DNA of 11,473 bases from assembly GCA_030589605.1 (NCBI GenBank), contig JAUUVJ010000079.1, positions 1 to 11,473 of the forward strand, given 5' to 3'. Of the stretch, positions 1 to 6,386 are shown piece by piece. The first letter of the stretch is position 1. Each line of letters begins with the position of its first letter. This DNA comes from Candidatus Hodarchaeota archaeon (GTDB lineage: Archaea > Asgardarchaeota > Heimdallarchaeia > Hodarchaeales > Hodarchaeaceae). The position numbers and the translations under genes were made by a program. The notes beneath the pieces are model-generated. The model was not told where the DNA came from. It saw only the letters and a list, made by a program, of their open reading frames with translations, and did not search any database.

Positions 1-127
1 CAACACAAAGATTTCAAATTAACAAGAGTAATGGTGTGGTCAAAAATGAAATCATTATTAATATGAAGTATCTAGTAAGCTTGGAGTTTATTAGTCTTGT
101 CTTCCCAAGAAATACTGAAGTCTTGAG

Positions 128-172
128 AGAGTACTCATTAAATACATGAAGAGTACTCATTATATACTCATT
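128..172. repeat. phased TACTCATT repeats upstream of the regulator gene
   Basis: AGAGTACTCATTA occurs exactly at 128-140 and 150-162, a 22-bp period. A third partial copy, TACTCATT, lies at 165-172, 11 bp after the matching part of the second. The spacings are about two turns and one turn of helix, so all three copies face the same side of the DNA. They contain the palindrome GAGTACTC in two copies and sit 65-110 bp upstream of the TATA-like box for the regulator gene. An operator is a reasonable inference. The rest of 1-327 shows no coding signal. Confidence 0.5.
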
Positions 173-236
173 TTTTGGAATAATATTTAATCTCCTGAAA
201 GAGGAATTCTAAAAATCCTTACTTTTTCGTTTTTGA

Positions 237-247
237 CTATATAAAAT
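237..247 (+). promoter_or_regulatory. TATA-like box for the regulator operon
   Basis: CTATATAAAAT is the best archaeal TATA-box match in the leader. It predicts a start of transcription near 270 and a leader of about 55-60 nt before the ATG at 328. A Shine-Dalgarno-like AGGGA at 318-322, five bases before the ATG, fits a leadered transcript. A weaker alternative box, TTTTAATAA, lies near 270. Confidence 0.5.
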
Positions 248-327
248 AGATTTTCTTGCATAGAAACCTTTTAATAAGAGTTTTGAAATTAGTCTACCTA
301 AAATAGAGTAATATTCTAGGGACATGA

Positions 328-963
328 ATGCAGATTTTATGGAAACCCACCTACCAGGAGTTCCAAGAGTTACTTACCAATGAATTTGTTTTAAAAATCT
401 TGGTAGTCTTGTCTAAACAGGAGAATATGCGCGGTTGTGCTGCAAATATATCAACCATTCTTGGTGTCCATGTAAGTACAGCAAAAAAATATCTGGAATT
501 GTTACATAAATATCAATTTGTTAAGGAAGAATTCGTTCCTACTCAACCAGGAAAGCCAACATATTACACTCTCAAAACAACACAGATTCAGATAGCGTTA
601 GACTTAAATATATTGTCTCAAAATTTACAATCCGAATACTCGATCCCTGATCTTACAATTCGTGAAAAAAGAGACATTTATCCTCGAATAACTTTCACTT
701 TAGGCGTAGAAGGGATGGTTAAGGAGATCATTTTCCGCAAACGCACTAAAGCCCGTCGTAATGTTACTCATCGGATTGAACTTACAACGATTGAAAGCCT
801 TTTCATGAAACACCTCCCCCTCCCTACCATGCAACCTGAATCATTTCTAGAAATTTGTAAAAAAGCCCAAATAACGGATTATTTTATCAAGAAATCTCTT
901 TTCAATTTTGTACAGAAAATGAAGAAATTAGGAGTAATTGAGGAATTACAACATTTAGATTGA
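328..963 (+). CDS. winged-helix DNA-binding regulator
   Basis: This 211-residue soluble protein is likely a transcription factor. Residues about 18-95 have the order of an archaeal winged helix. A first helix (VLKILVVLSKQ) is followed by a helix-turn-helix in which ISTILGVHVSTAKKYLELL (41-59) is the turn and recognition helix. The wing comes next, with PGKPTYYTL at 74-82. Residues about 150-208 are again helical, ending IKKSLFNFVQKMKKLGVIEE, and could be a second, weaker winged helix or a dimer interface. No ligand or metal site is evident. The ATG follows AGGGA by five bases. The stop is 38 bp before the membrane-protein gene at 1002 on the same strand, so the two probably form one operon and the regulator may control that gene and itself. 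The fold call is fairly secure; the target and signal are unknown. Confidence 0.8.
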   Translation: MQILWKPTYQEFQELLTNEFVLKILVVLSKQENMRGCAANISTILGVHVSTAKKYLELLHKYQFVKEEFVPTQPGKPTYYTLKTTQIQIALDLNILSQNLQSEYSIPDLTIREKRDIYPRITFTLGVEGMVKEIIFRKRTKARRNVTHRIELTTIESLFMKHLPLPTMQPESFLEICKKAQITDYFIKKSLFNFVQKMKKLGVIEELQHLD

Positions 964-1001
964 AAAAGAATCATCTCTGATAAGAAGAGGAGAACCAACT
1001 A

Positions 1002-1988
1002 ATGAAAATGTCCAAAACCGAAAAAACTATTAATAACAGCCGTAAAACAACCAGATATCGAGCTGAATTTTCACGAATTGATAGAAAAACTAACATTTTA
1101 GGAACTCTATTGTTTCTCTTAGTCCTAGGAGGAGTAGTTTTAATGTGCTTGTTTCTAGATTTCTTTACTTTTATTGATTTTTCCACTTCTCTTTTTATAT
1201 TCGTTACATTTGTTGACATCTTCTTATTGATTTTTATGCTAATTCCTTTTCTATGGATCTTAATTAAAGTCACATATCGCACGAGAAATCGTAGTTTTGC
1301 CTTTCAAATGTTTAATTATTTACAATTTACATTAATCTGTACGATTATTCATCCGGTGTCATATTGGCTGTCGTTTGAAAAAGGACAGTGGGATCCCCGA
1401 TTTCAAGGGTTTTTTTGGCTGTCATGTTCGAGTTTCTTTGTCTTAAAGTATTTTTTTCGCAACCCACTTTTTTGGGATGAAGAACTCACTTACAGAAGTT
1501 CAACTCTCTTATCGCATCAAGCCCTTAATATCGACAGTGAACAAGATGGATATTCACCGCGACCGTTATTTTCGGATTTTCACATTATAACAGAATTTAT
1601 TTCCTCCGCTGTAGAATTTCATGTTCAGCTTGAAAAATATGCACGTTTCCTAGGAAAAAAAGGGGTTATTATCGATTGGTACATCGACGATACATCTGCC
1701 ATTCTATATCCACGATTTTTAATTAAGTTTCAATTGAAATTTTGGCTTCTTTATCAATTTTTAAACAGATTCCGAATGAAAAGAAATTTAACAACTATAG
1801 AAATCTCTTTTTCTCCTCCACAACTCTCGATCCGCGTTTCTCCTGAAGATTATACGATTCTAGCGCGAGAGGTGACCTTTCATTCACTCGGACAGCACAT
1901 CTTAGGGAGAGTACAACAGTCTTTACTCGCTTTTTTCAACAATGACTTAAATATGGCTTATATGGCACTTTTTCCCCCAAAGAAATGA
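1002..1988 (+). CDS. four-helix membrane protein with a conserved C-terminal soluble domain
   Basis: This 328-residue protein is not one I recognise. Residues 1-30 are basic and polar. Four hydrophobic stretches follow at about 33-55, 62-90, 103-123 and 136-152. A soluble domain of about 140 residues (about 190-328) has alternating beta and helical patterns. Its landmarks are the GVIIDWYIDDT stretch (221-231), YPRF (236-239), and SPEDYTILAREVTFHSLG (280-297). The start ATG follows an AGGAG Shine-Dalgarno sequence, 38 bp after the winged-helix gene. The same soluble domain recurs twice in this window as broken copies (2050-2537 and 10245-10552). That shows it is a real protein family that duplicates locally. 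The positive-inside rule would put the basic N-terminus in the cytoplasm, and with four helices the C-terminal domain would also be cytoplasmic. A sensory or scaffold role is possible but unproven. Confidence 0.75.
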   Translation: MKMSKTEKTINNSRKTTRYRAEFSRIDRKTNILGTLLFLLVLGGVVLMCLFLDFFTFIDFSTSLFIFVTFVDIFLLIFMLIPFLWILIKVTYRTRNRSFAFQMFNYLQFTLICTIIHPVSYWLSFEKGQWDPRFQGFFWLSCSSFFVLKYFFRNPLFWDEELTYRSSTLLSHQALNIDSEQDGYSPRPLFSDFHIITEFISSAVEFHVQLEKYARFLGKKGVIIDWYIDDTSAILYPRFLIKFQLKFWLLYQFLNRFRMKRNLTTIEISFSPPQLSIRVSPEDYTILAREVTFHSLGQHILGRVQQSLLAFFNNDLNMAYMALFPPKK

Positions 1989-2006
1989 GTTACCATCGGA
2001 ATGTTC

Positions 2007-2022
2007 AACCGGTCTAGCGGTT
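2007..2022 (+). other. small inverted repeat after the membrane-protein gene
   Basis: AACCG (2007-2011) and CGGTT (2018-2022) can pair around a six-base loop, 18 bp after the stop at 1988. The five-pair stem is short and no T-run follows, so a terminator role is weak. It could instead be chance, or the left edge of the duplicated segment that follows. Confidence 0.25.
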
Positions 2023-2049
2023 TAAGCTAAACAATTATCTGTGTATTAA

Positions 2050-2537
2050 GAAATAATTTCGAAGTTTTTGGAGGATAAATTCACATCTTTTAATGCTTAT
2101 TTTTCAAAAATAAAAGAGGGAGCTAACACTAATTTTGGGGTTTGATAATTGGCTGGAAGATTGACGAAACCAAAGTAACTTTATTCCCGAGATTTTTTAT
2201 GAGGGTTTCTGAATCTTTAGTTCAGGGAATCAAAATCTCCTTCCAAACATACTTAAAAATCCTTTGTTTAGACGGGCTCACCTCAATAAAAATCGATTAT
2301 AAAAGAAAAGAAATCTCATTACAGGTTTCTGAGGATGACTATAGTATTTTAGGAGATACAACCTATCATCTCTTAGGAGAAAAAATCATTAGAAATTTCA
2401 AAGAGTCAGTTCTTGCTTCACCTTTATGTCATTATAGCATATGTCTCTTTTATAATAAAAAAAAAGAAGGTACAATCTTCGTAGTGGATAGTTACTTCAT
2501 CACCAGTGATAAAACCACCCCAATAGGTCTCAGCTAA
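2050..2537 (+). pseudogene. frameshifted partial copy of the soluble domain of the 1002-1988 gene
   Basis: Two reading frames together match residues about 194-326 of the upstream protein. Frame one (2050-2139) reads EIISKF... to NTNFGV, parallel to HIITEF... to GKKGV, then meets TGA TAA. The match resumes two bases out of register at ATA ATT (2145 on) as IIGWKIDETKVTLFPRF, matching IIDWYIDDTSAILYPRF. Later blocks include LTSIKIDY, VSEDDYSILG and FKESVLA. The four membrane segments are absent, and no ATG precedes the homologous part. The 131-codon open frame (TTG at 2142) starts mid-domain and runs about 23 codons past the parental end. A tandem duplication followed by 5' loss and a frameshift explains this best. 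Expression of a short soluble protein from the TTG cannot be excluded. Confidence 0.75.
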
Positions 2538-2660
2538 CAGATCATAGAAACCAAATCGTCCTGTCTGAACCCCTGACTCTTACTATAGTTATCCCACATG
2601 ATTCTTTCCACGATTAAAATGATTTGATAACATTGTATAACTCATACTAATTATAAACGA

Positions 2661-3029
2661 TTATGAAAGTAAGTGATTAGTTTTTTCTCTAATATCTAAC
2701 AAAATTTTTGGAGCAGTTTCATTAAAATAGACACTAGTAGTAATATTAGGTTTTTCACCATACATGAGATTTTCTAAGCTTTCAACTAATTCGGAACGTG
2801 GTATTATTTCTAATGTATTCGTTTTTAACACTAGAATTCTTAATAGCAGTAATCTTGTTAAATCTCTAGATATTAAAGCTGCTTTTTGAATATCACCTAT
2901 TTTTTTAGCGATTTTATTTACTTTCTTCCCTCCATTATGAAGAATTTCAGATCGAATATTATAGAGAATCTTGATAATTCTTGAAATTAGCCTTCTATCT
3001 TCTACATTATCAGCTAAAAGCCATGCCAT
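2661..3029 (-). CDS. truncated Apea-like HEPN-domain protein (probable fragment)
   Basis: This 122-residue all-helical protein begins MAWLLADNVEDRR and contains ILYNIRSEILHNGGKK (21-36). That pattern, with an aromatic and leucine-rich helix, then IRSxxxH and a Gly-Gly, is typical of the C-terminal half of Apea-like HEPN domains. R26 and H31 form an R-x4-H arrangement, the HEPN RNase-type motif. Family members normally have further helices before the (A)WLL segment and are much longer, so this looks 5'-truncated. A TAA lies in frame just five codons before the ATG. In another frame just upstream, KKEELR resembles the missing lead-in, which suggests decay. A Shine-Dalgarno-like AGGAAG lies upstream. 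If functional, an RNase or nucleic-acid-associated role would be the family expectation. A pseudogene remnant is at least as likely. Confidence 0.5.
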   Translation of the reverse strand: MAWLLADNVEDRRLISRIIKILYNIRSEILHNGGKKVNKIAKKIGDIQKAALISRDLTRLLLLRILVLKTNTLEIIPRSELVESLENLMYGEKPNITTSVYFNETAPKILLDIREKTNHLLS

Positions 3030-3079
3030 CTTAATTCTTCCTTCTTATGATTTGACTAGTTGTGACTTTCACTTCTAAT

Positions 3080-3194
3080 TTGCACTGAGGGTCTGTAGAG
3101 AATTGAGATTCAGAGTAAAAAGTGGATCATATCTTTGCACTAGATGACTATATGTTTGCACAGAGGCAGCTTTTTGTCCTCATAAGCTTGCACT
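3080..3194. repeat. four spaced TTGCAC(T) direct repeats in the gap between two minus-strand genes
   Basis: TTGCACT occurs at 3080-3086, 3135-3141 and 3188-3194, with TTGCACA at 3156-3162, all in one orientation. Start-to-start spacings are 55, 21 and 32 bp, close to 5, 2 and 3 helical turns. They lie upstream of the HEPN-like ORF and downstream of the gene at 3236-3910. The 206-bp gap (3030-3235) contains no convincing gene. A regulatory cluster is possible, but chance or remnant repeats are also possible. Confidence 0.35.
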
Positions 3195-3235
3195 GGGTAG
3201 CTGATGGTCGCTATGAATCAACCTCTCTATAGCTG

Positions 3236-3910
3236 TTAAGATTTCCTCTTCTTGAGAATTGTAGAATACAATACGAGAGAGCTAATTATGACCCAAACAT
3301 ACCCGAAATCAACCTGACTTATTGAAAACCCGTGAATCTCAAGCGGCCCGAAAAGTTTGGGTGAATGACTAGAAACTGCTGACGAGTAATTCTCTCCCGT
3401 TGAAACATAAAAGAATTCGCCATAATCCACCGCCAACCCTAGCCACATGATTTTCGGTTCCCACCAATCTGGAATACTGAAGTTGCCTGCCAGAACCGTG
3501 GTATTACCATAAGGGATTTTTATGCTGGATCTATTGTACATAGTACTAGCATAAAATAAATCGGTAGAAGCTGTTAGCGTTTCTCTGTCTTCTTTATAGA
3601 TATCGAATCTAATGGAACTGACTTCTATCCTGTCAAGAGTCACATTGGGATATTTGTCGAAAGGGTGAGGAGTGAGGGATAAGTGATACGAATTGGTTTC
3701 ATTGATGAGAAGAACAGCTCGTGATAACGTAAGATTAACCTCGAAATACGTTTGACCTCTAGTAAAGGAGCTAATCTGAGAGTATGACTGGATTGGTTGC
3801 GTCGCATTAACACCTGATAGCAAGAAACCAGAAGTTAACAGAATAAAAATTATTATAGCCCAGAAGATAGCAAAGGACGGTTTAGACGATTTATTCCAAC
3901 TTACTTTCAT
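3236..3910 (-). CDS. exported, membrane-anchored surface protein of unknown function
   Basis: This is a 224-residue protein I do not recognise. A hydrophobic segment at about 11-33 follows a basic N-terminus and resembles a signal peptide or anchor. A second segment at about 204-218 is followed by the stop-transfer tail KKRKS. The intervening ~170 residues are polar, predicted beta-rich, and hold eight N-x-S/T sequons (for example NAT, NLT, NET, NVT, NRS, NTT, NFS, NYS). That fits an archaeal glycosylated ectodomain anchored at the C-terminus. A TTG three codons upstream (3917-3919) could also start the frame. I chose the ATG because a TATA-like box sits about 30 bp upstream of it, consistent with a short or leaderless transcript. 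No neighbour suggests a pathway. Confidence 0.7.
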   Translation of the reverse strand: MKVSWNKSSKPSFAIFWAIIIFILLTSGFLLSGVNATQPIQSYSQISSFTRGQTYFEVNLTLSRAVLLINETNSYHLSLTPHPFDKYPNVTLDRIEVSSIRFDIYKEDRETLTASTDLFYASTMYNRSSIKIPYGNTTVLAGNFSIPDWWEPKIMWLGLAVDYGEFFYVSTGENYSSAVSSHSPKLFGPLEIHGFSISQVDFGYVWVIISSLVLYSTILKKRKS

Positions 3911-3938
3911 TCCGACCAACTTTCTAGAAGCGTCAGTC

Positions 3939-3950
3939 CTTTATAAGATT
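3939..3950 (-). promoter_or_regulatory. TATA-like box for the surface-protein gene
   Basis: On the minus strand AAATCTTATAAA reads as an archaeal TATA box. It lies about 30-40 bp upstream of the ATG at 3910, so transcription would begin close to the start codon and the mRNA would be leaderless or nearly so. Confidence 0.5.
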
Positions 3951-4020
3951 TATTATTGTGAAATATTTGACAAACGGAAAATCCTCGACTAGGCTACCAA
4001 ATGATTAAACTGAACTTAGT

Positions 4021-4284
4021 TCAGGGGCAATACAGGCTTATGGTGACTATTGGATAGAAAATTCGTAGTAATTCTTTATCTTCTTGTGTTTTTCCCCGTG
4101 ATGTCAAGGAACTCTCATACATAAAGAATAAGCCAATTTTTGGTAGAAGGGTCCTTCCATCGAAATCGCAAATAGGTGGTTCATCTTCTTCAAGAATAAG
4201 TTTCTGACCAAACGGACAGCATAGTATATATTCTTGAGGATTAAACTCATAGAAATCCTCTACAAAGGATTTAAACTTTGACAT
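4021..4284 (-). CDS. small hypothetical protein with a degenerate zinc-ribbon-like pattern
   Basis: This 87-codon ORF has an ATG start and no recognisable family. Residues 19-45 read YILCCPFGQ, then an acidic linker, then PPICDFDGRTLLP. The layout (Cys-Pro-x-Gly, spacer, Pro-x-Cys-x-x-x-Gly-Arg-x-Leu) recalls a zinc ribbon with two knuckles, but the second cysteine of each knuckle is missing. Candidate ligands are only C22 or C23, C39 and perhaps D42. No convincing Shine-Dalgarno sequence or TATA box is seen. It is flanked by gaps of about 110 bp and 180 bp (to the nearest small ORF). It could be a real small gene, a decayed zinc-ribbon protein, or a chance frame. Confidence 0.4.
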   Translation of the reverse strand: MSKFKSFVEDFYEFNPQEYILCCPFGQKLILEEDEPPICDFDGRTLLPKIGLFFMYESSLTSRGKTQEDKELLRIFYPIVTISLYCP

Positions 4285-4463
4285 CTGTCAAATTAAATCG
4301 AGCGTAAATGGAAAGAATCACTAGATGCGTACAAATCTGACACACTAAAGACCTTAAAAAAGATAAGTAAAGCACACACTAATAATTATTATTAATTACT
4401 GCGAACGGTGTTTTCTAAATCGAATTCTTTCATGCTGGTTTCTTTTAGGAGTACTATTGTAAT

Positions 4464-4652
4464 TTGGCGTTTCTTAGGTTATTTTGTCTGGCTCTATTAA
4501 CAATAATATTTGCTAATCCTTTGATGACCTTTTTTTCTGTATTTTCCCTGAAGTGTTGCTTGATCAGTCTTATAGGGATTTTTTTTACTATACCTAATTT
4601 CGTCAATTCCTCTCGGACTCCCATGCGAATCAATTATATCGAACAGCAATGA
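4464..4652 (+). CDS. possible small two-helix membrane protein
   Basis: This 62-codon frame opens at TTG, with AGGAG (4447-4451) about 12 bases upstream. It encodes two hydrophobic stretches, about residues 5-27 and 30-48, then a short polar tail. It matches no family I know. It lies on the plus strand among minus-strand genes, in an AT-rich gap where hydrophobic chance frames are common. Its stop overlaps the ATG of the next small frame as ATGA, the one feature arguing for a genuine gene pair. A remnant of a larger membrane-protein gene is equally possible. Confidence 0.25.
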   Translation: MAFLRLFCLALLTIIFANPLMTFFSVFSLKCCLISLIGIFFTIPNFVNSSRTPMRINYIEQQ

Positions 4653-4789
4653 GGAAAAAAGTCTATGTCACTGGTTTATCTAAAACCTGTAGATTACTTA
4701 CTCGGAATGGCGATTCTCTGATCACAATAATTGATAATATTGCTAATGTTAAGAATTCGAATGAAAAAAAAAATATCGGGAGTGAGTAA
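4649..4789 (+). CDS. possible 46-residue hypothetical protein overlapping the previous frame
   Basis: An ATG at 4649-4651 overlaps the preceding TGA as ATGA, typical of coupled archaeal or bacterial genes. The product starts MRKKVYVTGLSKTCRLL and is basic and soluble, with a lysine and asparagine-rich end. No domain is evident. Its last codons share DNA with the A-run that acts as an oligo-T terminator on the other strand, so its 3' end may be fortuitous. I report it as a candidate only. Confidence 0.2.
   Translation: MRKKVYVTGLSKTCRLLTRNGDSLITIIDNIANVKNSNEKKNIGSE
4764..4773 (-). terminator. oligo-T terminator of the ABC exporter operon
   Basis: Ten consecutive A residues on the plus strand give T10 on the minus strand, about 20-30 bp after the stop of the last ATPase gene (4795). 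Uninterrupted T-runs of this kind are the main intrinsic termination signal in archaea. No hairpin is needed, and none is obvious. Confidence 0.55.
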
Positions 4790-4794
4790 ATCAA

Positions 4795-5484
4795 TCACAT
4801 GGTTCGATAAGCAATTTTCCCATCAACTAGATGAAGTATTCTCATTTCTTCTGTGAGTAGGCTTTCATCGTGTGTTACCATTATGATGGTTTTTCCTTCT
4901 GAATTTATTTTCAGTAATAATTGAATGATTGCTTCTGCATTTTCAGAATCTAAATCACCCGTTGGTTCATCAGCAATGATTACTTTTGGATCATTTGCTA
5001 ATGCTCGTGCAATTCCAACTCGTTGTTTTTCCCCACCAGATAATTCAGCTGGAAAATTCTCGCGTTTGTCATATATTCCAATTTGTTGAAGAAGGCTGGT
5101 CGCTCGTGTTTGCCGTTTATCCCTAGTAACCTTAGAAATCATCATAGGATACTCCACATTTTCTTGAGCAGTAAAAGAGGGATGCATATTGTAGAATTGG
5201 AAAATGATACCAATATCAAATTGTCTTATATCACATAGCTCAGAATCACTAAGTTTTAAGAGATTACAATCCTCAAAATAGATTGAGCCACCTGTATTTT
5301 TATCTAATCCAGCAAGTAAGTTCAAAAATGTGGTTTTTCCAGATCCTGAAGGACCAAGAACAGCAACGAACTCTCCAGAATTGATAGTTAACTCAATTCC
5401 GTCAATAGCTTTGATGACTTCAGCTCCCTGGTAGTAGTATCGCTGGAGATTCTCTAACCTATACTGAACTCTACTACCACTCAT
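4795..5484 (-). CDS. ABC transporter ATP-binding protein, LolD/MacB-type (second ATPase of the exporter)
   Basis: This 229-residue nucleotide-binding subunit has every ABC motif. Walker A is GPSGSGKTT (44-52), the Q-loop is Q96, the signature is LSGGEKQR (148-155), and Walker B is VIIADE (168-173). The D-loop is LDS (178-180) and the switch histidine is H205 in MVTHD. Length and the ADEPTGDLDS sequence place it in the LolD/MacB/FtsE-type group, whose ATPases power FtsX-fold permeases acting mechanically on extracytoplasmic substrates. It acts at the inner face of the cell membrane. Its ATG overlaps the stop of the upstream ATPase by four bases (ATGA), so translation is probably coupled. It is the last gene of the operon and ends just before an oligo-T run. 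The substrate cannot be inferred. Confidence 0.93.
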   Translation of the reverse strand: MSGSRVQYRLENLQRYYYQGAEVIKAIDGIELTINSGEFVAVLGPSGSGKTTFLNLLAGLDKNTGGSIYFEDCNLLKLSDSELCDIRQFDIGIIFQFYNMHPSFTAQENVEYPMMISKVTRDKRQTRATSLLQQIGIYDKRENFPAELSGGEKQRVGIARALANDPKVIIADEPTGDLDSENAEAIIQLLLKINSEGKTIIMVTHDESLLTEEMRILHLVDGKIAYRTM

Positions 5485-6386
5485 TCTTGTTCACTCCCTT
5501 CATCGTCATTTTGTATCCTTTTATCTCTGCGAGAAGGAATTATTTCTATTTTCTCTCCCTTAATTACTACTTTAGCAGATGAAACTCCTTGTAATTGTTT
5601 TAATACTTCATCAGGTAGTCTAATAGTACCATCTGTATCAATAATAGCTTCTTCCTCTCGATCAGTGGCAGTGGTAACCCCTTCCTTGGGAAATTGAAAG
5701 GAAGTCAAGCGACCATCCTGAATTTTGTAGGTCCGATCAGTCATAGATGAAAACCGACGATCATGAGTAACAACACAAATAGTTATCCCTAATTCTCGAT
5801 TCAATTCTTTGAAGTAATCGATAATCTTTGCTGTGGTAACACTGTCTAATTCACCTGTGGGTTCATCAGCAAGTAGTAATGTAGGCTCATTGGCAAGAGC
5901 GACCGCAATGGCGACACGTTGCTGTTCTCCTCCTGAGAGATGTGCAGGTTTTCGTGATTCTTTCCCTTTTAACCCCAATCGATCTAATAACTCCCGTGCG
6001 CGCTGTTTGTGGTTAGGTATGAATTTTCCCCAATATCGCATTGGAAACAAAATATTATCTAATGCACTCAGTTCCCAAATTAAGTTATCACGGGGAGATT
6101 GATACATTATTCCAACATCATTACGATATTGGTCTATTTCGGACTCATTAAACTGATTGATTAATCGTCCCTGGTACCAAATTTCACCAGAGCTGGGTTG
6201 GTCGTACGCACTAAGTAACCGAAGAAGAGTTGTTTTTCCAGCACCAGAAGGGCCAATAATAGAGATAAGTTCCCCTTTTTTAATTGATAAATGTAACCCT
6301 CTAAGAGCAGGAAAATTTAATCCTTCCACAGGTGACGGATAAATTTTAATGAGATCTTTACATTCTAGTAACACTTCATCACTCAA
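5481..6386 (-). CDS. ABC transporter ATP-binding protein with a C-terminal AbrB-like tail (first ATPase of the exporter)
   Basis: This is a 301-residue ATPase of the LolD/MacB group. Walker A is GPSGAGKTT (45-53), the Q-loop is Q96, the signature is LSGGEQQR (150-157), Walker B is LLLADE (170-175), and the switch histidine is H208. The NBD ends near residue 230. A linker (about 233-247) is followed by about 50 extra residues. Their pattern is IDTDGTIRLPDEVLKQL, then a valine-rich strand, then EKIEIIPSRR (279-288), which resembles the AbrB/SpoVT swapped-hairpin fold. The tail ends with an acidic stretch. Its start overlaps the permease 3' end by eight bases, and its stop overlaps the next ATPase. 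Complete motifs in both ATPases suggest two active sites in a heterodimer. The AbrB-like call rests on pattern only. Confidence 0.92.
   Translation of the reverse strand: MSDEVLLECKDLIKIYPSPVEGLNFPALRGLHLSIKKGELISIIGPSGAGKTTLLRLLSAYDQPSSGEIWYQGRLINQFNESEIDQYRNDVGIMYQSPRDNLIWELSALDNILFPMRYWGKFIPNHKQRARELLDRLGLKGKESRKPAHLSGGEQQRVAIAVALANEPTLLLADEPTGELDSVTTAKIIDYFKELNRELGITICVVTHDRRFSSMTDRTYKIQDGRLTSFQFPKEGVTTATDREEEAIIDTDGTIRLPDEVLKQLQGVSSAKVVIKGEKIEIIPSRRDKRIQNDDEGSEQE

Noticed and set aside
971..1282. Minus-strand 103-codon frame
   Set aside because: It lies antisense to the membrane-protein gene at 1002-1988, has no family features, and reflects the AT-rich hydrophobic codons of the opposite strand.
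4464..4652. Fourth copy of the 1002-family, this time of the membrane-helix part
   Set aside because: A loose resemblance (TII followed by a Pro after two or three residues) was seen, but hydrophobic stretches align easily and no diagnostic polar block is shared.
5833..6342. Two plus-strand frames opposite the first ATPase
   Set aside because: They are antisense shadows of the Walker A, signature and Walker B coding region.
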